Positions 10,287 to 19,205 are shown, numbered from the stretch's first letter. The stretch: DNA of 64,000 nt from Rhodopseudomonas faecalis (GCF_003217325.1 NZ_QJTI01000016.1:25025-89024); one strand, 5' to 3'. Notes: a model not told the origin generated them from the letters alone. Made by a program: numbers and translations.

Positions 10287-11205
10287 CCTCGGCACCTGCT
10301 TCCGATGCTTCGCGACGCAGCATGAAATGACCGTAGCACGATGCGATCGGCTCGTCGGGGCTGGACTGGTAGGCTTGCGCCTCGAAAGCCACCACCCGCC
10401 GGCCCTGCTTGACGATCGACACTTTGGCGAAGGTATCGAGCGGACGCCCTGAGCGCAGATAGTTGACCGTGAGCCCGATCGGCTTCGGCGGCGCGCTCAG
10501 TGCCATTTCGCGGCCGACCTGGACCACCGCCGCCGTCTCCAGAAACGCGCCGATCACCCCGCCATGCAGCGCCGGCAGGATCGGGTTGCCGATCAGCTTG
10601 GGCTGATACGGCATCATCAGCGTGTGGTCGTCGGCGTATTTGATCCCCAGAAAGCGCGGATAGGGATTGCGCTCGAACAGGCCGGTCGGGTCCGCGGGCG
10701 CTTCCAGCGGCGGCAGTTGATCGTACGGCACCTTGGAGGTCTGGTGCAGCATGTCGGAGCGGTTGGCGCCGAGCATGAAGATCGCGGTGGCGCTCGCCAC
10801 CGGCACCTCTTCGGAATCCTGATAGGCGGTGGCGCGCACGAAGGCGATCGAGCGCGTCAGCCGGTAGCAATGGGCGTGGGCGCGAATCGCCTGACGCGGC
10901 GCGGCCGGCCGCAAGTAATCGATGCGCAGATCGAGCGTCGCGATCGCCCCGGTCGCTTCCGCCGCGAGTTGCACCGCCATCCCGCAGCTTTCATCGAGCA
11001 TGATGGTGACGACGCCGCCATGCATCACGCCGCTGGCGTCATCGCCGACAAACACCGGATGAAACGGCAGGATGGTCCAGGCCTGCGCCGGCTCGGCGCG
11101 TTCGAGCTGCAACCCGACCAGCGTACCGTGCAGCGAGCGGCGATTGCGGATGCGGTGCAGCTTGGCTTCAAACCAGGGCGACGCGGCGGAGGGAGTGTCA
11201 TGCAT
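10279..11205 (-). CDS. Tandem-hotdog (PaaI-type) acyl-CoA thioesterase-like protein
   Basis: The 308-residue protein contains two hotdog domains. The first has GVMHGGVVTIMLDESCGMA near residue 70 and the second has LHGGVIGAFLETAAVV near residue 220. Both match the HGG-x6-[DE] signature of PaaI-type thioesterases, which hydrolyse acyl-CoA thioesters. Fused double-hotdog proteins occur in this clade, but the substrate is unknown. The start at 11205 (MHDTPSAASPW) is preferred over an upstream ATG at 11250. It converges on the small gene at 10104-10286 with overlapping stop regions. Confidence 0.82.
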   Translation of the reverse strand: MHDTPSAASPWFEAKLHRIRNRRSLHGTLVGLQLERAEPAQAWTILPFHPVFVGDDASGVMHGGVVTIMLDESCGMAVQLAAEATGAIATLDLRIDYLRPAAPRQAIRAHAHCYRLTRSIAFVRATAYQDSEEVPVASATAIFMLGANRSDMLHQTSKVPYDQLPPLEAPADPTGLFERNPYPRFLGIKYADDHTLMMPYQPKLIGNPILPALHGGVIGAFLETAAVVQVGREMALSAPPKPIGLTVNYLRSGRPLDTFAKVSIVKQGRRVVAFEAQAYQSSPDEPIASCYGHFMLRREASEAGAEAT

Positions 11206-11639
11206 GTCAGATCGCCTCTTTCCGGGCTTGCGGAGGTCGGCGACCGGCACGGCCAGGATCGCGGCAGCACGCTACACGACCAGGCGCGGCGATCTCGGCT
11301 CTCCGACTATTCGTTTCCTCGTCGAGCCGGGTTGGCCCGTGGTTGTTGTTGGCCCGCCATGATGCAGCGGGCATTGCAGCACAATAGGCGTCAGCTTGTT
11401 GGCGCTGCAAGCGCGCTACAATCTGCACTTGTGAATCGGCCATGCAGCGTAACCCGGGCCATCCAGCGCGGGCCCGCTGCGAATCACTAGCGCCTGACGC
11501 GACTGCAACGGCTTGACCTCGCTGGTCAGAGGGCCACGCAATGCCGATAGTCCCTCGCAAATGCGCCAAGCCCTTGAAGAATGCGGTAACGTTCGGTAGG
11601 TAGGCTGCGTTGATGTCAACCAATGTCACCGACCGAGCC
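11206..11639. other. Gene-poor stretch, possible decayed minus-strand coding
   Basis: There is no convincing gene. Two overlapping minus-strand ORFs (about 11207-11668 and 11416-11619) exist but have no recognisable domain, start context or family. The shorter one might be a small gene or relic. Confidence 0.4.
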
Positions 11640-11792
11640 ATGGACGAGACAATTGCGAGACTGAACATCGACCATTACCGCCGGCTTCTGGATACCGAGC
11701 CTGATGAAATCAGGCGCAAAGCCATTTTGCGACGGATGGACGAAGAACAGTCTAAGCTGGAGCGCAAGCTCCGATCAGGTGCGATCGGCTGA
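11640..11792 (+). CDS. Small conserved rhizobial-type protein
   Basis: A 50-residue protein beginning MDETIARLNIDHYRRLL, with charged, helix-rich sequence ending in KLERKLRSGAIG. Short proteins with the MDETIARLNIEHYR-type opening are, to my recollection, common in Bradyrhizobium and Rhodopseudomonas and are uncharacterised. The start at 11640 is preferred over an in-frame ATG at 11610 because it matches that opening. It is likely a soluble helical-hairpin protein. No function can be assigned. Confidence 0.6.
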   Translation: MDETIARLNIDHYRRLLDTEPDEIRRKAILRRMDEEQSKLERKLRSGAIG

Positions 11793-11932
11793 TCCGATTC
11801 CTTGTGATCAGCCAGATGTGAGGCACTGACCACACATCGAGGCACATCGCTGCGCGATTGCCATTGATACAATTCGACTGCCTACAATCCCGCATCGATG
11901 ACGAGCTGAAGCTAAACGCGGCAGCCCGCGAA

Positions 11933-11948
11933 CCCGTATTTTTACGGG
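11933..11948 (+). terminator. Small hairpin CCCGTA-TTTT-TACGGG
   Basis: Perfect 6-bp arms around a TTTT loop lie about 140 bases after the small gene, with no trailing T-run. It may be a terminator or part of an untranslated structure. Confidence 0.25.
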
Positions 11949-12005
11949 CATCGCGGCTCCGCGCGCTGCTTGCGCATCTACCGATAACCCCATCTGCATA
12001 AGCAA

Positions 12006-12296
12006 TTAAAGCGTCGGGTCTGCCAGATAGCGCGGCCACTGCGCCTCGAATTCGGGGAAGTAGCGCGAGATCACCGCGACATCGAATTCGCGCAGGATCG
12101 CCTCTTTCGGCTCGCGCGCCAGCAGAAAGCGAAACGCCGCTTCCACGCAGCGCTCCGGCGGATGCTGATCACCCACGAGCCGACTACGCAGCGCGCGGGC
12201 CATGGTGACGCGGTACTGACTGCTGCCGGCGGTATCCCGCACCGCGACCTGGTAAATACCAGGATCGCCGTCATGGAGTTGCCTGACATTGATCAT
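12006..12296 (-). CDS. Conserved hypothetical small protein
   Basis: A 96-residue ORF starting MINVRQLHDGDPGIYQVAV and ending in a helical half (CVEAAFRFLLAREPKEAIL, then FEAQWPRYLADPTL). It has no signal peptide, membrane segment or cysteine motif beyond one cysteine. The start at 12296 is chosen because the upstream extension to 12365 is arginine-rich and poor in coding character. I do not recognise the family. It may bind a small ligand or protein, but nothing in the context supports a specific role. Confidence 0.6.
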   Translation of the reverse strand: MINVRQLHDGDPGIYQVAVRDTAGSSQYRVTMARALRSRLVGDQHPPERCVEAAFRFLLAREPKEAILREFDVAVISRYFPEFEAQWPRYLADPTL

Positions 12297-12461
12297 GCTA
12301 TTCCTCCATTCTCCGGCAGGCTTGAGCCGACGCGCACCGCATGGCGAACAGCAGCGGACCGGCAACGCCGTGGTGCGGCTTGTTTATCGCGCGGCGCCTT
12401 GTAGGAATAGCCGCTCCTGACCCAGGGCTCTCACCCGACGATCAAGCAAGGATCACCCGGC

Positions 12462-13202
12462 ATGCGCGCGTTTCTCGTTCTGTCCGCCCTGCTGTGCGCA
12501 CTGCCCGCCGCCGCGGCCGACGTGGTGGTCCGAGACGGCCGGACCCTGCAGATCGGCAGCACCAGCTACCGGCTGGCCGGCATCGACACACCGGATATGG
12601 ACCAGATCTGCCTCAATGACCGCGCCGACCCCTGGGCGTGCGGCGTCGGCGCCCGCGACGCCTTGGCCAAGCTGATCGGCGAGCGCGCCGTCAGCTGCCG
12701 CGATCTCGGCGCCGACCCACTCTATAAAGCGCGCCGGCTCGGCGCCTGCACCATCCAGGGCGAGACGGTGAGCCTCGGCCAGCAGATGGTGCAGCAGGGC
12801 TTTGCCATCAACCTGCCCGGCAGGGACCGCTTTGCCGGCGACGAGGCCAAGGCGCGGATCGAGCACAGCGGGCTGTGGCGCGGCTGCTTTGCGGCGCCGC
12901 AGAGTTTTCGGCGCTCTGACCGCGACGCGGTGCTGCTCGGCGCCTCCTGCCGCGACGACAAGCGCGCCGAGACCGTCGAGCTGTTGTTCCCGGCACGCAC
13001 CACCATGCCGCCCGGCTGCTCGATCAAGGGCAAGTTTGCCCGGCGGGCGCGGCTGACCGGCAATGTCGGCGTCTATCACCACCAGGGCTGCCGCAGCTAT
13101 GCAGGCAACACCAAGCCGGACCGCTGGTTCTGTTCAGAAGATGACGCCAAGGCCGCCGGGTTCCGCCGCGCCTATAATTGCCGAGCCAGCAGCGGCAATT
13201 GA
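12462..13202 (+). CDS. Exported SNase-like (thermonuclease-family) protein with altered active site
   Basis: The 246-residue protein starts with a clear signal peptide (MRAFLVLSALLCALPAAAA). An OB-fold SNase domain follows, with RLAGIDTPD near residue 42 and an LYKARRLG segment. Relative to staphylococcal nuclease, the Ca-binding DGDT motif reads DGRT, and the glutamate of GIDAPE is an aspartate. The key arginine of RLAGID is kept. The C-terminal half is cysteine-rich and ends with YHHQGCRSYAGNTKPDRWFC, a pattern seen in secreted SNase-like proteins (YHxPGCRxYxxxKxxxWFC). Nuclease activity is therefore uncertain. RBS AAGGA lies at about 12448-12452. Confidence 0.8.
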   Translation: MRAFLVLSALLCALPAAAADVVVRDGRTLQIGSTSYRLAGIDTPDMDQICLNDRADPWACGVGARDALAKLIGERAVSCRDLGADPLYKARRLGACTIQGETVSLGQQMVQQGFAINLPGRDRFAGDEAKARIEHSGLWRGCFAAPQSFRRSDRDAVLLGASCRDDKRAETVELLFPARTTMPPGCSIKGKFARRARLTGNVGVYHHQGCRSYAGNTKPDRWFCSEDDAKAAGFRRAYNCRASSGN

Positions 13203-13314
13203 CGTCTGAAGGCCGCCCAGCCGGAAATTGGTATCCAGATCCTGCCGTCAGCATTGTTGGCGGCCGCAAACGGTATTGAATTGCAGTCGCCGGTTCCGTT
13301 CGGAAGAACGTTCA

Positions 13315-13325
13315 TGATAATCATT
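13315..13325. promoter_or_regulatory. Possible Fur-like half-operator upstream of feoAB
   Basis: TGATAATCATT matches the core of Fur-box hexamer arrays (GATAAT/ATTATC type). It lies about 165 bases before feoA in the 288-bp gap. In Rhizobiales iron control is often by Irr or RirA, so a Fur role is tentative. Confidence 0.35.
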
Positions 13326-13409
13326 TCGCGAAGGGCGGCCCTGCATTGCTGTCGATTGCGAATGGAACCGTTTGCTGTGCAAAAGATGTAGACAGCTCGT
13401 GCGAGAAAT

Positions 13410-13423
13410 TTGCGCTAGCTCAA
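13410..13423. promoter_or_regulatory. FixK/FNR-type box upstream of feoA
   Basis: TTGCGCTAGCTCAA fits the rhizobial FixK consensus TTG(A/C)-N6-(T/G)CAA with a symmetric GCTAGC centre. It is centred about 74 bases before the feoA start. Low-oxygen activation of ferrous iron uptake would be sensible and is known for feo in other bacteria. Confidence 0.55.
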
Positions 13424-13490
13424 ATCATCAGCTCATGATTTGGTCTTATTAGGAAGCACAAGCAACAAGCTGCCCTGCCGAAGGCTCAGA

Positions 13491-13778
13491 ATGCCCCAAT
13501 CCGGAACACGAAACCACAAACGAGCAACCGTCAAATTGCTCGGCAATGCCCGGCGCGGGTTTTGCGGAACCGTCCACGCCATTGAGGCGCAGGACGTGAC
13601 CTCCACCCTGCATCCGACCGAGCTGGAAAGCCGGCTGATCGAGCTGGGTTTTGTCGAGGGGGCTCGGATCGAGGTCCTGCACGAAGGTGTTATTGGACGC
13701 GACCCGATTGCGGTCCGCGTCGACAATAACACCATCGCGGTGCGGCGGCGCGAGGCCATGGCGGTCGTGCTGGGCTGA
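13491..13778 (+). CDS. feoA: FeoA ferrous iron transport protein A
   Basis: A 95-residue SH3-like FeoA protein. The typical segments are HPTELESRLIELGFVEGARIEVLHEG and the C-terminal VRVDNNTIAVRRREA. It is cytoplasmic and supports FeoB activity. The start at 13491 (MPQSGTRNHKRATV) follows a GAAGG-type site; the 17-residue upstream extension is not supported. feoB begins 10 bases after its stop, so the two are one operon. A FixK-like box and a Fur-like half-site lie upstream. Confidence 0.88.
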   Translation: MPQSGTRNHKRATVKLLGNARRGFCGTVHAIEAQDVTSTLHPTELESRLIELGFVEGARIEVLHEGVIGRDPIAVRVDNNTIAVRRREAMAVVLG

Positions 13779-13788
13779 CGGCCACCTG

Positions 13789-15672
13789 ATGAGTTCCATT
13801 GTTGAGCTTCAATCGCTGCGCCTGGCGCTAGTCGGCACCCCAAACTGCGGAAAAACATCCCTTTTCAATGCCTTGACCGGCAGCCGGCAACGGGTCGCGA
13901 ATTACCCGGGCGTCACGGTCGAGCGCAAAGCCGGCACCTTCACCACCCCGGCCGGCCGTAACGTCACGCTGATCGACCTGCCCGGCACCTATTCGCTGCG
14001 CGGTCGCAGCCCGGACGAAGACATCACCCGCGATATGGTGCTCGGCCGCTTCCCCAATGAAGCGCCGCCCGATCTGGTGCTGTGCGTCGCCGATTCCACC
14101 AATCTGCGCCTGACCTTCCGGCTGCTGCTGGAGCTGAAGCAGACCCGGCGGCCGCTGCTGCTGGTGCTGAACATGTTCGACATCGCCACCCGCCGCGGTG
14201 TGCAGGTCGATCTTGAGCGGCTGTCCGCTGAACTCGGCGTGCCGGTGGTGACTTCGATCGCGGTGCGCAAGGGCGGCACCGAGGCGCTGCTACAGCGCAC
14301 CGACGAACTGGCGGCGCAGCACGTTTCCGCCGAGGTCGAAAACAATTGGAAGCCGATGACGGTCGCCGAGCTGCGCGCGTTGCAGCGCGAGGCCGATCAC
14401 ATCATCGCCGCCTGCATCAGCCTGCCGGCCCGGCCGGAGACGCTGACCTCGCGCATCGATCAAGTGGTGCTGCACCCGGTCGCCGGGCTTTTGGTGCTGG
14501 TGCTGATCCTGTTCTTGATGTTCCAGGCGGTGTTCAGTTGGGCACAGCCGGTGATGGAACTGTTCTCCGACAGCTTTGCCGCGCTCGGCCAACTGGTCCA
14601 TGACAACCTGCCCGATGGCCTGCTGCAGAGTTTTCTGCAGAACGGCGTGATTTCCGGCGTCGGCAGCGTGGTGGTGTTCCTGCCGCAGATCGTGCTGATC
14701 TTCCTGTTCATCCTGCTGCTGGAAGACTTCGGCTACATGGCGCGCGCCGCGTTCCTGATGGACCGCATCATGGGCGGCGCCGGGCTGCATGGCCGCGCCT
14801 TCATTCCGCTGCTGTCGAGCTTTGCTTGCGCCATTCCCGGCATCATGGCGACGCGGGTGATCGACAATCGCCGCGACCGGCTGACCACGATTCTGATCGC
14901 GCCGCTGATGACCTGCTCGGCGCGCATTCCAGTCTATACGCTGATCATCTCGGCTTTCGTGCCGGCCAAACAGATCTGGGGCTGGGTCAGCTTGCAGGGC
15001 TTGGTGATGTTCGGGCTCTATGCCGCAGGCATCCTGAGCGCGCTCGCGGTGTCGTTGGTGATCAAGCTGACCATGTGGCGCGACTATGAGCCGGCGCCGT
15101 TCATGCTGGAATTGCCTGACTACAAGATGCCGCGGCTGCGCAGCGTGGTGATCGGCGTCTATACCCGCGCCAAGATGTTCCTGCAGCGCGCCGGCACCAC
15201 GATCTTCGCGATGATGGTGCTGATCTGGTTCCTGGCCTCGTTCCCGCGGCCGCCGGCAGGCGCCACCGAGCCCGACATCAATTACAGCCTGGCATCGATG
15301 ATCGGCCACGCGATCGAGCCGCTGCTGGCGCCGCTCGGCTTCAACTGGCAGATCGCGGTGGCGCTGATCCCCGGCATGGCGGCGCGCGAGGTGGCGATTG
15401 CCGCGCTCGGCACGGTCTATGCGATCGAGGGCGGCAAGGAAGCCGCCGAGCAGATCGGTCAGGTGCTGGCCAGCAAATGGAGCCTCGCCACCGCGCTGTC
15501 GATCCTGGTCTGGTACATTTTCGCCCCGCAATGCGCCTCGACGCTGGCGGTGATCCGCCGCGAAACCGGCAGCTGGCGCTGGGTGGCGGTGTCGTTCACC
15601 TACATGATGACGCTGGCCTATTTCGCCAGCTTTGCCACCTACCAGATCGCCCGCAGCCTCGGCGCCGGCTAG
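13789..15672 (+). CDS. feoB: FeoB ferrous iron transporter
   Basis: The 627-residue FeoB has an N-terminal cytoplasmic G domain with G1 GTPNCGKTS at residues 16-24, the G2/G3 region (NYPGVTVERK, then LIDLPGTYSL) and G4 LNMFD. The membrane part contains the Gate repeats (IPGIMATRVIDNRRDR and a second Gate before the C-terminus) and the conserved FAPQCASTLAVIRRETGSW. It transports Fe(II) across the inner membrane. It is slightly shorter than E. coli FeoB (773 residues) but appears complete. No feoC follows; an intergenic repeat does. Confidence 0.95.
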   Translation: MSSIVELQSLRLALVGTPNCGKTSLFNALTGSRQRVANYPGVTVERKAGTFTTPAGRNVTLIDLPGTYSLRGRSPDEDITRDMVLGRFPNEAPPDLVLCVADSTNLRLTFRLLLELKQTRRPLLLVLNMFDIATRRGVQVDLERLSAELGVPVVTSIAVRKGGTEALLQRTDELAAQHVSAEVENNWKPMTVAELRALQREADHIIAACISLPARPETLTSRIDQVVLHPVAGLLVLVLILFLMFQAVFSWAQPVMELFSDSFAALGQLVHDNLPDGLLQSFLQNGVISGVGSVVVFLPQIVLIFLFILLLEDFGYMARAAFLMDRIMGGAGLHGRAFIPLLSSFACAIPGIMATRVIDNRRDRLTTILIAPLMTCSARIPVYTLIISAFVPAKQIWGWVSLQGLVMFGLYAAGILSALAVSLVIKLTMWRDYEPAPFMLELPDYKMPRLRSVVIGVYTRAKMFLQRAGTTIFAMMVLIWFLASFPRPPAGATEPDINYSLASMIGHAIEPLLAPLGFNWQIAVALIPGMAAREVAIAALGTVYAIEGGKEAAEQIGQVLASKWSLATALSILVWYIFAPQCASTLAVIRRETGSWRWVAVSFTYMMTLAYFASFATYQIARSLGAG

Positions 15673-15695
15673 GCGTTGCGCTTCCACCCATGACA

Positions 15696-15788
15696 CGTCA
15701 TGCCCGCGCTTGTCGCGGGCATCTACGTCTTATGGAGCGGTGCAGTATCCAAAGACGTAGATGGCCGGGACGAAGCCCGGCCATGACG
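15696..15788. repeat. Palindromic intergenic repeat, family A
   Basis: GCCCGCGCTTGTCGCGGGC and GGCCGGGACGAAGCCCGGCC hairpins flank ATCTACGTCTT/AAGACGTAGAT. The T/A change from the usual CCACG/CGTGG is compensated on the other arm, so the pairing is preserved. Confidence 0.9.
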
Positions 15789-15916
15789 GGTGGGTTAGTG
15801 ATCGCCGTCGGGATCACCGGCGCCCTCCCGCCGCCGCTCGCAGCACTGGCTGTTACGTTATTTGACAGCTCGACCGCGATGCCGCCTCGCGCGATGACTT
15901 ATCCGTTTTTCAGGAG

Positions 15917-15967
15917 CCCCCACCCGACCGGCCTTACGGCCGGCCACCCTCCCCGCAAGGGGGAGGG
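15917..15967. repeat. Intergenic repeat, family B
   Basis: CCCCCACCCGACCGGCC, a GGCCTTACGGCC stem, GGCCACCCTCCCCGCAAG and GGGGGAGGG follow in order. Variants recur at 29985-30040, 30124-30184, 35456-35515 and 35601-35660, in either orientation, with variable central stems. Confidence 0.85.
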
Positions 15968-16006
15968 AAAATCCCTCAGGCACCACTCACAACACCGGCG
16001 CTCGCG

Positions 16007-17080
16007 TTATTTGGCGGCGATGGCTGCGGTGGCGGCCGGCCGATCGACCAAAAGATGGGTCGCCATCGCGCCGATCCACATCGCCAGCAGCGCCACCCAG
16101 GCGGTGACCGCAAAGATCGCGCCGCCGGTGACGCCAGCGCCGACCGCGCAGCCGCCGGCCAGCATACCGCCAAACCCCATCAGGATCGCGCCGATCGCGT
16201 AGCGCGTCATGCTCGGACCATCGTGAAAGCCCTGCAGCTTCCAATCCCGGCCGGCCAGCGACGCCAGCAGCGCACCGGCAAACACCCCCGGCACCATGCC
16301 GGTATCGAAACCGAGCGGCAGCGACGGCGAGTTGATCAGCCCCATCAGCGTATCGGCCGACGGCCCGATGAAGCTGACGCTCTTGATGGTCACCGGGGTA
16401 AAGGCCTGCTGCGCCAACAGGTAGGTGATCAGCCAGCCGCTGGCGACCGCGAGCCCAACGCCAATCGCATAGATCCCGGTGCGCAGGCTGACGCTGGCGC
16501 GATAGGCCAGCCACAGCCCTACGACCAGCAACGCGGCGCCGAGCAGCGTGCCGAACAGCGCGCCGGCATGGATCAGCGACAACAGGTTGCGCGCGGCGCC
16601 GCCCGGCACCGTCCAGAGATTGAACAATTGCTCGCGCACCGGCGATAGCAGGCCGCGCAGCGAGGCCTGCGCGACGATGGTCAGGATCAGCCCGGTGATC
16701 AGCGCGCGCAGATTGCCGGTCGCCGACAGCACCAAGAGCCGGCTGGCGCAGCCGCGCGCCAGGATCATGCCGCAGCCGAACATCAACCCGCCGATGATCG
16801 CCCCGGACAGGCTGCCGCGTGCCGCGAGCTGGCGCGCCTCGCTGACATCGAGCACGCCGGCGAGGATCGCGCCCTGAGTGGCGATCACCGCGGCGGAAAA
16901 GGTCAGCAGCCAGATCGCCAGCTTGTTGCCGAACCGGCCTTCGGCAAATTCGATGGTGGCCGAGCGCAGGCAGAACGTGCTGCGCTGGGCGCAGGCCCCG
17001 AAGATCACGCCGATCAGCACGCCGCCGGCGGTCAGCAGCATGTCTTCGTCGAATCGGGCAGAGAGGGCATCCAAGTTCAC
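16007..17080 (-). CDS. YeeE/YedE family sulfur-compound transporter (TsuA-like)
   Basis: A 357-residue integral membrane protein with about nine hydrophobic segments. The conserved cysteine-bearing loops of the thiosulfate channel TsuA are present: GACAQRSTFCLRSA near the N-terminus, GCGMILARGCASR in the middle, and LAGGCAVGAGVTGG near the C-terminus. TsuA passes thiosulfate along such cysteines. It follows soxD by 117 bp on the same strand, which points to import or export of thiosulfate or sulfane sulfur. The GTG start at 17080 is supported by GGGGAG 7 bases upstream. A paralogue lies at 25332-26417, on the other side of the sox genes. Confidence 0.85.
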   Translation of the reverse strand: MNLDALSARFDEDMLLTAGGVLIGVIFGACAQRSTFCLRSATIEFAEGRFGNKLAIWLLTFSAAVIATQGAILAGVLDVSEARQLAARGSLSGAIIGGLMFGCGMILARGCASRLLVLSATGNLRALITGLILTIVAQASLRGLLSPVREQLFNLWTVPGGAARNLLSLIHAGALFGTLLGAALLVVGLWLAYRASVSLRTGIYAIGVGLAVASGWLITYLLAQQAFTPVTIKSVSFIGPSADTLMGLINSPSLPLGFDTGMVPGVFAGALLASLAGRDWKLQGFHDGPSMTRYAIGAILMGFGGMLAGGCAVGAGVTGGAIFAVTAWVALLAMWIGAMATHLLVDRPAATAAIAAK

Positions 17081-17197
17081 GGCCGAACTCCCCTGGGCGA
17101 AGCCGCTGCCAGCGCCCTCAGCACCCTCGCTGCGGCCCTCTGGCCGTCATTGATCTTCCGCAAGCCATCGCTGAGACCGGCTCCGTTGCGCTTGCGA

Positions 17198-17893
17198 CTA
17201 ATCGACCGCCGGGCCGTTCTTGCCTTCCGGCGTGACGTCCACCGAGATCGCCCGGCCGATCACCTTGGGCTCGTCGCGGCAATTACTCATGCAGGGCGAC
17301 TTGTTCCAAAAGTGCTTTTCGGTGGTGTCGCGGTCGTCCTCATAGAAGCCGGCGGCATTGGGCATTTTGATCTTGGCCAGCGTGTTCTTGTTCAGCTCGA
17401 AATTCTCGTCCTTGATGACGTCGTTCATGCTGAGAATATAGGCCGCGACCGCATAGATCTCATCGTCGGTCAGCGAGCGGGCATTGCCATAGGGCATCGC
17501 GCGCTTGATGTAGTCGAACAGCGTGGTGGCATCGGACCAATAGGAACCGACGGTCTTGTCGGGCCGGTCGGCCTTCAGACTACCAAGACCGCCGGCCAGC
17601 ACCGGATAACGCCCGACGCCTTCGCCGAACTCGCCGTGGCAAGTCGAGCAGCGCTCCTGAAAGATCGCATCGCCCAGTTTCGGCGTGCCCTTGCCGTCCG
17701 GCAGCCCGGCGCCGTCGGGACGCACGTCGGTGTCCCACGCCTTGATCTCTTCCGGCAGTGCCACCCGGCCAAGACCGAGCTTGGCGCCCGGCTTGATCGC
17801 CAGCTGCTGCTGCGCGACCGCGACCGAGGTGAGCAGGCTGAGTGCGGCCAGCGACGCCGTCAGCGCACGCAGCGCACTAGCTGATCTCGACAT
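17198..17893 (-). CDS. soxD: SoxD, cytochrome c subunit of sulfane dehydrogenase SoxCD (monoheme form)
   Basis: SoxD takes electrons from SoxC during oxidation of SoxY-bound sulfane sulfur. The 231-residue protein has a signal peptide (to about residue 28) and one CXXCH heme site, CSTCHGEFGEG, at residues 82-86. A probable axial Met lies in RAMPYG (133). A CMSNC pair at 201-205 could form a disulfide. Paracoccus SoxD is a larger diheme protein, so this is a one-heme form lacking the second domain. The start at 17893 overlaps the soxC 3' end by 17 bases, implying translational coupling. Confidence 0.9.
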   Translation of the reverse strand: MSRSASALRALTASLAALSLLTSVAVAQQQLAIKPGAKLGLGRVALPEEIKAWDTDVRPDGAGLPDGKGTPKLGDAIFQERCSTCHGEFGEGVGRYPVLAGGLGSLKADRPDKTVGSYWSDATTLFDYIKRAMPYGNARSLTDDEIYAVAAYILSMNDVIKDENFELNKNTLAKIKMPNAAGFYEDDRDTTEKHFWNKSPCMSNCRDEPKVIGRAISVDVTPEGKNGPAVD

Positions 17894-19157
17894 TTTCCGT
17901 TTCCCCGTTGGCGCGGACGAGCCAGGTCTGGATGCCGTTGTTGTGGTAGATCGAGTTGACGCCGCGGATCTTGCGCAGCTCCGGCTTGCTCGGCTGCACA
18001 TAGCCGGTGTCGTCGATGGCGCGCGACTGGATCATCATCTCCTGACCGTTCCAGTCGAAATCGACATAGAACCGCGTCAGCGACTTATCGAGGATCGGGC
18101 CATCGAGCCGCGCCGTGCCCCAGTTGCGGCCGCCATCGATCGAGACGTCGACGCGCTTGATGGTGCCGCGTCCGGACCAGGCAAAGCCGCTCAGTACGTT
18201 GCGGCCCTTGTGCTTGAGCGGCGCCTGCGGCGATGGATTGGTGACCACCGACTTGGCATCCATGACGAAGGTGTGCTTACGCGCCCGGCCATCCGGCATC
18301 AGGTCGGTGTATTTCGAGGTTTCCTCGCGGGTCTGCCACGGCATGTCGCCAGCTTCGATGCGGCGCAGCCACTTGACCCACATATTGCCCTGCCAGCCCG
18401 GGATCACCGCGCGCAGCGGATAGCCCTGCTCCGGACGCAGCGCCTCGCCATTCATGGCGAACGCGATCAGCACGTCATTGAGCGCTTTGTCGATCGGCAG
18501 CGAACGATTGAGGCCCGCGGCGTCGGCGCCTTCCAGCATCAGCCATTTCACGTTCGGCTTCAGCCCGGCTTCGTCGAGCAGCACTTTGAGCGGCACGCCG
18601 GTGTACATGACATTGTGCACCATGCCGTGCGTGAACTGGCAGCCATTGAGCTGGGCGCCGCGCCATTCCATGCCGGAATTAGCCGCGCATTCCAGGAAAT
18701 AGATGCGGTTGACGCGCGGCATGCGCTTGATGTCTTCCATGGTGAAGACCAGCGGCTTTTCCACCAGGCCATTGATCATCAGCCGATGGTCGGCGGGATT
18801 GATCTCGGCAACGCCGCTGTGATGGCGCTCAAAGCACAGCCCGGACGGGGTGATGATGCCGTCGAGTTCGTGCAACGGCGTAAAATTCACCGAGGATTCC
18901 GCCGAGGCGGTCAGCCAGCCGACATCGCGGCGCACGACATGCTTTTCGTATTTCGACGGCATGCCATAGGGCCGGCGATCGACGCCGTCGCCGAGCAGCT
19001 TGTTGAAGTCGTGGACTTCGGTGATCGCCGGATCGGGCTGCGCGGCGGCTTCGGCCTTGGCCTTGCCGATCGGCAGCGCGGCGCCGGCGGCCAGCAGCCC
19101 CGCTGCACCCAGGAAACCACGGCGGTTGAGGACGTCTTTGGGGGCTTGCTTGCTCAT
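17877..19157 (-). CDS. soxC: SoxC, molybdopterin subunit of sulfane dehydrogenase SoxCD
   Basis: A 426-residue protein of the sulfite-oxidase fold. It has a Tat signal (NRRGFLGAAGLLAAG, residues 11-25), the molybdenum-ligating cysteine Cys157 in YFLECAANSG, RAVIPGW of the cofactor domain, and a C-terminal dimerisation domain (VDVSIDGGRNWGTARL). With SoxD it oxidises the sulfane of the SoxY-cysteine-S intermediate, which lets thiosulfate go fully to sulfate without sulfur globules. It lies in soxYZBCD on the minus strand, 48 bp after soxB. It depends on molybdenum cofactor, relevant to the modE-linked uptake locus at the right end of the window. Confidence 0.95.
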   Translation of the reverse strand: MSKQAPKDVLNRRGFLGAAGLLAAGAALPIGKAKAEAAAQPDPAITEVHDFNKLLGDGVDRRPYGMPSKYEKHVVRRDVGWLTASAESSVNFTPLHELDGIITPSGLCFERHHSGVAEINPADHRLMINGLVEKPLVFTMEDIKRMPRVNRIYFLECAANSGMEWRGAQLNGCQFTHGMVHNVMYTGVPLKVLLDEAGLKPNVKWLMLEGADAAGLNRSLPIDKALNDVLIAFAMNGEALRPEQGYPLRAVIPGWQGNMWVKWLRRIEAGDMPWQTREETSKYTDLMPDGRARKHTFVMDAKSVVTNPSPQAPLKHKGRNVLSGFAWSGRGTIKRVDVSIDGGRNWGTARLDGPILDKSLTRFYVDFDWNGQEMMIQSRAIDDTGYVQPSKPELRKIRGVNSIYHNNGIQTWLVRANGETENVEIS

Positions 19158-19205
19158 CGCAATCGCTCGTGCTCCGGCGTTCGAACTATCCAGCTTCGAT
19201 CGGTT

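Noticed and set aside
11207..11668. Minus-strand ORFs between the thioesterase and the small rhizobial gene
   Set aside because: No recognisable domain or start context. I could not exclude a decayed small gene but cannot support a call.
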